Shown: positions 16,700-21,685 of the stretch, in pieces
Numbering within the stretch: position 1 is the stretch's first letter
Layout: every line of letters begins with the position of its first letter
Source of the DNA: a bacterium
Lineage (GTDB): Bacteria; JALSQH01
Length of the DNA: 21,685 nt
NCBI GenBank assembly: GCA_026985515.1
Contig: JALSQH010000001.1
Coordinates: 1 to 21,685, forward strand
Direction of reading: 5' to 3'
The notes under the pieces: generated by a model
What the model was told of the DNA's origin: nothing
Databases searched by the model: none
Seen by the model: only the letters and a program-made list of their open reading frames with translations
Program-made: the position numbers and the translations under genes

Positions 16700-18765
16700 C
16701 TTCCTAAATCCAATGTTGTTATCCAGCTTGATGCGCCTGCATTTCCTAAATCAAAAAGATGCTCCCATGGAGTATCAGGATTCTCGATGTCAGATTTCAG
16801 GAAAAGAGTTGAATTCATTCCCCATGAGGAAACGACTGCCCCTGCTTCACCTACCTTGTAATCTCCAATTACGGGTGTCACCATTGCCCATCCACCATAT
16901 CCGTAATCTGAGAATGAATACACCGCAACTGAATTCAACTGTTCATTATCAGCCCTTACAACGAAGAGTTTACCTGAGGAACTCCCTACAAGCAAAAATA
17001 TTCCCTCTTCTGTTTCAACTACTTCAATTCCACCGGGATGTGAACCCGTACCAAGAGAAATGCGAGTAACTTCCTGAGGATAACCATTATCAATGGAGAA
17101 AAGAATCAGATAACCTGTGTCAGTCGTGGGGGTTGAACTGTAATCACCCGTACATACCCCTGCAAGATAATGTCCATAATCATCTTCAAAAGCTTTAACA
17201 TCCTGCAGGTTGACACATCCTGTAACATGGAAGTTGTAGGTGGTGTAGAGCGTGTTTGTTGGATCAAGGGATGAAATGGTGACCATTGTAAGGTATGAGT
17301 CACCGAAAATTGACCTGTAATTCTGGTAGTCAAATCCCTGAAATCCACTTGCAGCAAGGAATAGAGTTAGACCGGAACTGGTCCATGCCTCAGTGATTCC
17401 TTCGTATGACATATCCTGATCGATTCCTGTTGTGTAAATCGGGTAGGAGTGGCATGTATCCTCCAGTGGGTAGTAAATGGAGAATCTCTCACCTGTCACT
17501 GGTTGATGAAATTTTTCGAAGTTTGTGAAAACTATGGCATCTTCTGAATTGTAATAGATCTCTTCTGACTCGTAGGGAGAGGATGCACAGAAGGAAATAT
17601 CTTCTTCATCAACTAACTGCAGGGAGAGGGGATTATACTTCAGAAGGTGGTAGGCACCCCATGTTGTGAAACCATAAATGTATGTGGTTTTCTCTCCATT
17701 CTGAAGAATTGAATCACCGGGGGCTATTGTTGAAATAACATATGGAGATTGTGAGCCTGGCACCGGTGAGAGTACATAGAATTGATTGTAACCCACGAGG
17801 GAAAGGGAGTACTGATATTCATTTTTGAAAATAAGATAGGAATCGTAAATTAGATAAAGGGTAGCGGAATTTTCCTTTTCACCATCTGAAACCTTAATCC
17901 TGATGCTTTCTGTGGGGTAGTGTACCCAGTTGATTCTCAGTGCCATGTATTTCCCATTCTGATAGGCTACAATTCCACTGTCTGATGTTTCAAAGGTAAT
18001 TTGAAGTGAGTAAAAATCGTTATCCTTATCCACAATGTATCTGGAAAGGTCTATAACTTCAGGAAAACTTTTTTTGAAAAACCTGAGGGATAGAATTAAT
18101 TTGTTGAAGGGAATGTTTATTTCTGGTGGAAAATCATAGTGTTCAACATTAATATGCCAGGTTACCGAAGCAGATTTGTTGCCACCAGAGACAGTCCCGG
18201 TGATTGTTATGGTTTGACCTTCCATTTCCCCCGTTGCCGTAAATGTAAGGGTGTTTGAGTATCCCGCCTCATTTCCATTTACATACCAGATGTATTTTAT
18301 TTCAGAGTCTGGATCCTTACCAGAAATGTAAAACTGAATGGTTTCCCCCTTTTTCAGGGTAATGGTGGTTGATTCTGGAGAGTACTGTGTTATTTCTGGG
18401 GGATCGTCCACCTCTTTTATTACCACCTGATAAGTGATTTCCTGTGTTTCGTATCCCTTCCCGGTGGCCACAAAAGTGAGGGGTATTGTTTTGCCTCCGT
18501 CTTCCTCATCAGGGGTTATTGTTACTGATGTACCATATCCAGCTATTTCATTCTTCCATATCCAGTAAGATTCAAGAGATGGAGAGGGATTCAGGATCTT
18601 TACCTTTACTGTAAAAGGCTTGTGTTCCTCTGCCTGAATTGTTCCTCCTTCAGGTGAAATTTTCTGAACCACAACAGCTGGAGCTTTAAAAACCACTTCC
18701 TTTTTACCCTGCTGACAACTTGCAACAATAAGCAATAGTGGGAGAAGAAGTAGCATCTTTTTCAT
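16696..18765 (-). CDS. Large Ig/PKD-domain lipoprotein with C-terminal propeller-like region, B12-regulated
   Basis: 689 residues. The lipobox is VASC (Cys17). Three Ig/PKD-like beta domains follow at about residues 34-114, 118-208 and 213-310. Evidence includes the 'DPDSEIKYIWYVNG' style segment and paired DPPEIT and FPPEIN linkers. From about residue 315 to the end, aromatic-rich strands alternate with turns. Segments such as GGIEVVETEEGIFLLVGSS then SGKLFVVRADNEQL look like propeller blades. I do not recognise the family as a whole. The plausible role is a long stalk that presents a binding head at the cell surface. A strong AGGAGG sits in the last codons of the preceding gene, and the start overlaps it by ATGA. 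The end overlaps the next gene by ATGA, so translation is tightly coupled. Confidence 0.65.
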   Translation of the reverse strand: MKKMLLLLPLLLIVASCQQGKKEVVFKAPAVVVQKISPEGGTIQAEEHKPFTVKVKILNPSPSLESYWIWKNEIAGYGTSVTITPDEEDGGKTIPLTFVATGKGYETQEITYQVVIKEVDDPPEITQYSPESTTITLKKGETIQFYISGKDPDSEIKYIWYVNGNEAGYSNTLTFTATGEMEGQTITITGTVSGGNKSASVTWHINVEHYDFPPEINIPFNKLILSLRFFKKSFPEVIDLSRYIVDKDNDFYSLQITFETSDSGIVAYQNGKYMALRINWVHYPTESIRIKVSDGEKENSATLYLIYDSYLIFKNEYQYSLSLVGYNQFYVLSPVPGSQSPYVISTIAPGDSILQNGEKTTYIYGFTTWGAYHLLKYNPLSLQLVDEEDISFCASSPYESEEIYYNSEDAIVFTNFEKFHQPVTGERFSIYYPLEDTCHSYPIYTTGIDQDMSYEGITEAWTSSGLTLFLAASGFQGFDYQNYRSIFGDSYLTMVTISSLDPTNTLYTTYNFHVTGCVNLQDVKAFEDDYGHYLAGVCTGDYSSTPTTDTGYLILFSIDNGYPQEVTRISLGTGSHPGGIEVVETEEGIFLLVGSSSGKLFVVRADNEQLNSVAVYSFSDYGYGGWAMVTPVIGDYKVGEAGAVVSSWGMNSTLFLKSDIENPDTPWEHLFDLGNAGASSWITTLDLGR

Positions 18766-19817
18766 TCTACACCTCCTTTTACTTTTTGAAGATCGACTGG
18801 GCCTTCCCCTGTTTTGTATCTGCCGATTATTTTTAACTTAACTGGATCAATTACGAAAAGCTGAGATGTGTTGAATTCTGCCGCAAAGAGAAGATTTCCA
18901 AAGGATTCAAGATCACTTACCATGCTCAGGGAGTTGTTAGAAAGAATGATTTTATCCACTAATTTCCACTCAGAATCATACACAAGCACCTTACCCATTG
19001 ATGCATCAGAGACGAAGTAGCGAGAATTGATTGGTCCTGTGACGGTGTATGGAGCTCCCGGGACATCCACTTCGGTAATGAAAATTGACTTCTCAGGATG
19101 GTAGATCTCTATTTTTCCATTTCCCGCAAATCCCTCCCCATTCCTGTAATCACCGGCACTTATGACAGCTATTCTTCCACCGATATTCACCACATTTACT
19201 GTATCTCTTCCATTTACCTGTATCAGACTCCATTCATTCTCTTTACCCATGTAAATGCCGCCGGGCCCCCCTGCTGTGGAGCTGGAGTTCAGGTTAGCAA
19301 GAGCAACAAAAACCCTTCCACAGCATCTGCATACACCCATAGGAGAAAATCTCCTTTTCTCACCGGGTGTATCAGCGGGGAGTTCTCCAGTAATTTCCAC
19401 AGAATACTTGAATTTCCACGAATCCCCACTTCTTGAAAAAAGGGCTATCTGATCTTTAAGATAGAGGGAAACATAGAGGATTCCACCAAGTTCAGCTCCG
19501 CTGAAGGGATTTGTCCCTGACCCTGTTGAGGTTTCTGATAGGAGGTGAAGTTGAAAGTCGTATGTTGTCAGGGAGTTGGAGAGAGAGTTTATAACGGTTA
19601 TTCCTTTCTCATCAATTATGATTTTATTTGCACCCTGATCCGCAGGTGAAAGGTGATTTAAAATCCTGCCCCCACGGTAGAGGGATATATCTTCAGACAG
19701 CGTGTTCAAAATGAGGATGGAATTCCCTGCAGTGACAGTGAGATGCTCTGAATTTTCCTTTCCCTTACAGGATACAAGGAGTGTTAGAGCGAAAAGAGAA
19801 AGCAGAAATTTTCTCAC
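18762..19817 (-). CDS. Beta-propeller surface lipoprotein, first gene after the B12 riboswitch (BtuG-like in kind)
   Basis: 351 residues. The lipobox is LVSC (Cys17). The mature part is a series of about six or seven similar strand blocks of the type G-x-(L/I)-(Y/F)-V-(S/A) ... I-x-(V/I)-(Y/F)-(D/H/S), for example GILYVSLYLKDQIALF, NSRYFVSDASMGKVLVYD and GNLLFAAEFNTSQLFVID. It ends in TGEGPVDL, as YncE/YVTN-type propellers do. In Bacteroides, BtuG is a propeller lipoprotein that binds B12 very tightly on top of BtuB. Lipid anchor, fold and riboswitch control make this a candidate analogue; homology is not proven. A CRCC cluster at residues 163-166 is unusual. The start is GTG at 19817 with GGGGTG (19825-19830) 7 nt upstream, close behind the riboswitch. 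Confidence 0.75.
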   Translation of the reverse strand: MRKFLLSLFALTLLVSCKGKENSEHLTVTAGNSILILNTLSEDISLYRGGRILNHLSPADQGANKIIIDEKGITVINSLSNSLTTYDFQLHLLSETSTGSGTNPFSGAELGGILYVSLYLKDQIALFSRSGDSWKFKYSVEITGELPADTPGEKRRFSPMGVCRCCGRVFVALANLNSSSTAGGPGGIYMGKENEWSLIQVNGRDTVNVVNIGGRIAVISAGDYRNGEGFAGNGKIEIYHPEKSIFITEVDVPGAPYTVTGPINSRYFVSDASMGKVLVYDSEWKLVDKIILSNNSLSMVSDLESFGNLLFAAEFNTSQLFVIDPVKLKIIGRYKTGEGPVDLQKVKGGVE

Positions 19818-19840
19818 TTCCCGACACCCCGCGGATTTTT

Positions 19841-20002
19841 CGTTGCAGGCCGGTCTCCTGGCTCCCGGATCATCCTACTCGGGCACCTTCCCGGACAGGC
19901 AACCCCTCCGGATCCACCTGTCCAGTGGCATTGCCCTTTCGTCCCCGGTTACAGTGGCGGGGGCCGCTCCGGATTCTCACCGGATTCCCGTCACCTGCAA
20001 CG
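19841..20002 (-). promoter_or_regulatory. Cobalamin (adenosylcobalamin-type) riboswitch
   Basis: Read on the minus strand, all the hallmark boxes are present in order. These are GGGAA, GGTGAGAATCCGG (19981-19969), CCCCGCCACTGTAA (19962-19949), the B12-box-like GCCACTGG (19929-19922), GGGAAGG, and AGCCAGGAGACCGGCC (19863-19848). A perfect 9-bp closing stem P1 joins CGTTGCAGG (20002-19994) and CCTGCAACG (19849-19841), and GGACAGG/CCTGTCC forms an inner hairpin. The aptamer ends 23 nt before the GTG start of the propeller lipoprotein. No hairpin plus T run follows, so control is probably at translation initiation. High B12 should switch the operon off. Confidence 0.96.
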
Positions 20003-20008
20003 GAAATA

Positions 20009-20036
20009 ATTTTACAGGGATAGGGAGTAATGTCAA
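20009..20036 (-). promoter_or_regulatory. Promoter of the riboswitch operon
   Basis: On the minus strand, TTGACA (20036-20031), a 16-bp spacer, and TAAAAT (20014-20009). The expected start site falls at about 20002, where the riboswitch P1 stem begins. That agreement supports both calls. Confidence 0.75.
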
Positions 20037-20091
20037 GGCTTCAAATAGGGAATTTGTGCCCTGCTGTAAAGAAATTTTACAATTTAAAACT

Positions 20092-20931
20092 TTAAAACTT
20101 CCCCTTCAGCTCCTGATTTATGCTTCCGTCAGAGTTGCGGAAGATTATGTGATACTCACCATGCCCCATATTCCACTTCAAATAGCCATCCAGGAGGAGT
20201 GAACCTTCATATATGCTCCTTTGAACACATTCGCCCCACGTCGGGTTGCTCTGGTCGTCTTCAGACAGGGTGACCTCTCCCCCCATCTTTCCATTCTGGT
20301 AAAGTTCGACTTTTCCAGTATCGCTGGTGCTGTCGGATGAATAGGTTAAAATTGCAGCCAGCTCTTCAAAGTAACCACCATATCTCATTACTTCACCTTT
20401 CTCTCCATTATTCTGAAAATTTGCCCTTGCTGTTATGTAGGGAGAGCCATTCTGATATGCCACCACCTCTGCATAGCTTCTGTCATTTTTTATTTTCAGG
20501 AGTGTTCTCTCTGAACCAACTCCGCTGACAATATCGAAGGAAAAATTAAGATAAGTGTAATCGGTAGCTTTTGAAACAACCACACTGAAATCATCACCTC
20601 TCCATGTATTATTTCCTGTGGAGGTCAGATCATCAAAATCCTCATCAGCAACAAATAGTTTTTCAATAAACTCAGATTCATTTTTAACAACACCTATACA
20701 ATCTGCAAGAAAATTTGAAATTGTGTCTGAATCATCTGTGGAACTCAGGTCCAGAACAGGTGCATTAAAATCAACTTCAGGTTTTGGGTATGAGAGGGGA
20801 GTTACGGGATTGTTTTGATGCTGATTGCTGTTACCTGTTCCTCCTCCATTGGTGGAAGTGGATGGGGAACTGCTCCGGCAGGATGCATATAAAAAAATAA
20901 TCATGAAAACAGCAACTAAATATTTCTTCAT
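20092..20931 (-). CDS. Lipoprotein of unknown function
   Basis: 279 residues from the ATG at 20931, which has AGGAGG 6 nt upstream. An in-frame start 24 bp further upstream (20955) would add a non-signal MNSRRRFV extension and is less likely. The signal peptide ends at a lipobox (LYASC, Cys18). A low-complexity Ser/Thr/Gly/Asn/Gln tether follows to about residue 40, then a mostly beta-strand domain with no motif I recognise. Two cysteines further on (ADC and GEC) could pair. It has its own promoter and lies upstream of, not within, the riboswitch transcript. A link to B12 uptake is possible by location only. Confidence 0.75.
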   Translation of the reverse strand: MKKYLVAVFMIIFLYASCRSSSPSTSTNGGGTGNSNQHQNNPVTPLSYPKPEVDFNAPVLDLSSTDDSDTISNFLADCIGVVKNESEFIEKLFVADEDFDDLTSTGNNTWRGDDFSVVVSKATDYTYLNFSFDIVSGVGSERTLLKIKNDRSYAEVVAYQNGSPYITARANFQNNGEKGEVMRYGGYFEELAAILTYSSDSTSDTGKVELYQNGKMGGEVTLSEDDQSNPTWGECVQRSIYEGSLLLDGYLKWNMGHGEYHIIFRNSDGSINQELKGKF

Positions 20932-20945
20932 GACAAACCTCCTCC

Positions 20946-21006
20946 TTGAATTCATGATGCCTTAATTATACATCAGAAGTGCAGCTTATAGCAAATTGAA
21001 TTCATG
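20946..21006. repeat. Pair of 11-bp direct repeats flanking the lipoprotein promoter
   Basis: TTGAATTCATG occurs at 20946-20956 and again at 20996-21006, exactly 50 bp apart start to start. One copy is downstream of the -10 box and the other is upstream of the -35 box of the promoter at 20965-20994. About five helical turns separate them, which would suit a looping or paired regulator site. This may be chance. Confidence 0.35.
20965..20994 (-). promoter_or_regulatory. Promoter of the unknown lipoprotein gene
   Basis: On the minus strand, TTGCTA (20994-20989), an 18-bp spacer, and a perfect TATAAT (20970-20965). The start site would be near 20958, about 27 nt before the ATG at 20931. Confidence 0.6.
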
Positions 21007-21020
21007 CTCTTATAAAAAAG

Positions 21021-21536
21021 CTATTTCCCACCTTCTTCCAGGCCAGTGACAATTGACTTTATCTTTTCTGCAATCTCCTCTACGGTCATTTCAGCTGTGT
21101 TTATAACTCTGCCTGTTTCTCTGTACATCTTTTCCCGTTTTTCATAAAGAGATTTTACGGCTTCCTTCCCTCTTCCAACCAGGGGCCTGTTTGAATCTTT
21201 GCTGATCCTTTTCCAGATTTCATCCCACGGTGCTTGGAGATGGAAGGTAACATGTTTCCTGAGAATCTCACAATTTTCGGGATCCTCAACCACTCCTCCG
21301 CCTGTGGCCACTACGGCATCTCTTGAATCCTCTGTTATCTCTCTGAGTGCCTCTTTTTCAAGTTTCCTGAAAAATTTTTCCCCATATCTGTCAAATATTT
21401 CCGGAATGCTCATACCCGCTTTTTCAACAATGTATTCGTCAAGATCAATAAATTCTTTTCCGAGTTTTTCAGCAAGAAGTTTCCCAACACTGCTTTTCCC
21501 ACTTCCCATGAATCCAATAAGAAAAATCTTTTTCAT
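21021..21536 (-). CDS. aroK: Shikimate kinase
   Basis: 171 residues, normal length. It phosphorylates shikimate to shikimate-3-phosphate with ATP in the chorismate (aromatic amino acid) pathway in the cytoplasm. The Walker A loop GFMGSGKSS is at residues 8-16, and the DLD of the Mg/shikimate site is at 31-33. FRKLE follows, then a glycine-rich ATGGGVV strand that holds shikimate, and a RPLVG lid segment. All key features are intact. The start overlaps the preceding MBL-fold gene by ATGA, so the two are co-translated. Other aro genes are not in the window. Confidence 0.96.
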   Translation of the reverse strand: MKKIFLIGFMGSGKSSVGKLLAEKLGKEFIDLDEYIVEKAGMSIPEIFDRYGEKFFRKLEKEALREITEDSRDAVVATGGGVVEDPENCEILRKHVTFHLQAPWDEIWKRISKDSNRPLVGRGKEAVKSLYEKREKMYRETGRVINTAEMTVEEIAEKIKSIVTGLEEGGK

Positions 21537-21685
21537 AGCTTGATTACACTTCCCACATGAAGAGGGAGGTAAATTTCAGGGTAATTTTTCTTCAGAAAAC
21601 TCCTCGTATATTCACCACTGCAGTGGATGGGGGAAATCTTTTTCGCACCCAGCCCGATGAGGCTGAGCATTTCTCTCTCCACCCT
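21533..21685 (-). CDS. C-terminal end of an MBL-fold metallo-hydrolase (partial)
   Basis: Fifty codons and a stop are visible; the rest of the gene lies beyond the window edge. The fragment contains GAKKISPIHCSGEYTRSF and ends VGSVIKL. This fits the end of small MBL-fold hydrolases of the group annotated as dihydropterin ribofuranosylaminobenzene phosphate synthase-like, which carry a conserved (S/P)-x-HC-(S/T)-G-E near the C-terminus. In that fold the His would be a metal ligand. The stop codon shares ATGA with aroK, implying one transcript. The assignment rests on a short fragment. Confidence 0.6.
   Translation of the reverse strand, partial: RVEREMLSLIGLGAKKISPIHCSGEYTRSFLKKNYPEIYLPLHVGSVIKL

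Noticed and set aside
16659-17069. Plus-strand open frame of 136 codons
   Set aside because: It lies antisense to the overlapping lipoprotein genes, has no convincing start signal and no recognisable protein features.
20065-20081. TGTAAA-GAAAT-TTTACA inverted repeat between the unknown lipoprotein and the riboswitch promoter, considered as a terminator
   Set aside because: The stem is only 6 AT-rich base pairs and no T run follows on the minus strand. It might be a protein site, but nothing else supports that.
19702-20202. Plus-strand open frame of 166 codons across the riboswitch region
   Set aside because: It runs antisense to the lipoprotein start, riboswitch and promoter, has no recognisable domain, and is explained by the GC-rich aptamer.
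20932-20955. Upstream start at 20955 for the unknown lipoprotein
   Set aside because: It would place Arg-rich residues before the signal peptide and ignores the strong AGGAGG that fits the ATG at 20931.

Overview
The window looks like a chromosomal stretch of a diderm (Gram-negative-type), probably anaerobic bacterium of moderate GC content. The outer membrane is implied by a TonB-dependent receptor, a TolC-type channel, an RND pump and five lipoproteins with clear lipoboxes. An anaerobic or oxygen-sensitive lifestyle is suggested by a fused flavin reductase-rubredoxin. The phylum cannot be read from this sequence alone.

Plus strand, 1-13768. The window opens inside a giant acidic calcium-binding repeat protein (thrombospondin type 3-like, at least 2000 residues) that ends in a Gly-Cys motif plus a membrane anchor. 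A high-molecular-weight rubredoxin gene follows 22 bp later and is closed by a good intrinsic terminator (6734-6766). Next is an exported TPR protein (TatT-like) with its own promoter. A compact efflux operon follows: a TetR repressor with a 9-bp-arm palindromic operator over its own promoter, then TolC-like, HlyD-like and RND genes, each overlapping the next.

Minus strand, 20036 down to 13765. This is the most interesting part. A canonical cobalamin riboswitch with a good promoter precedes four overlapping genes: a beta-propeller lipoprotein, a large Ig/PKD-plus-propeller lipoprotein, a Big_2-type cell-surface lipoprotein, and a BtuB-sized TonB-dependent receptor. I read this as a vitamin B12 (or corrinoid) capture and uptake system of the outer surface. 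It resembles the BtuB/BtuG/BtuH logic of Bacteroides in kind but has a different set of lipoproteins. No BtuFCD or TonB gene is in the window. A terminator-like 10-bp hairpin lies inside the start of the third gene. The operon meets the RND operon tail to tail, and the two stop codons share one TTAA.

Minus strand, 21685 down to 20092. The end of an MBL-fold hydrolase gene overlaps shikimate kinase (aroK). Downstream is an unrecognised lipoprotein gene with its own promoter, and then the riboswitch operon.

No tRNA, rRNA, CRISPR array, insertion sequence or integrase was seen.
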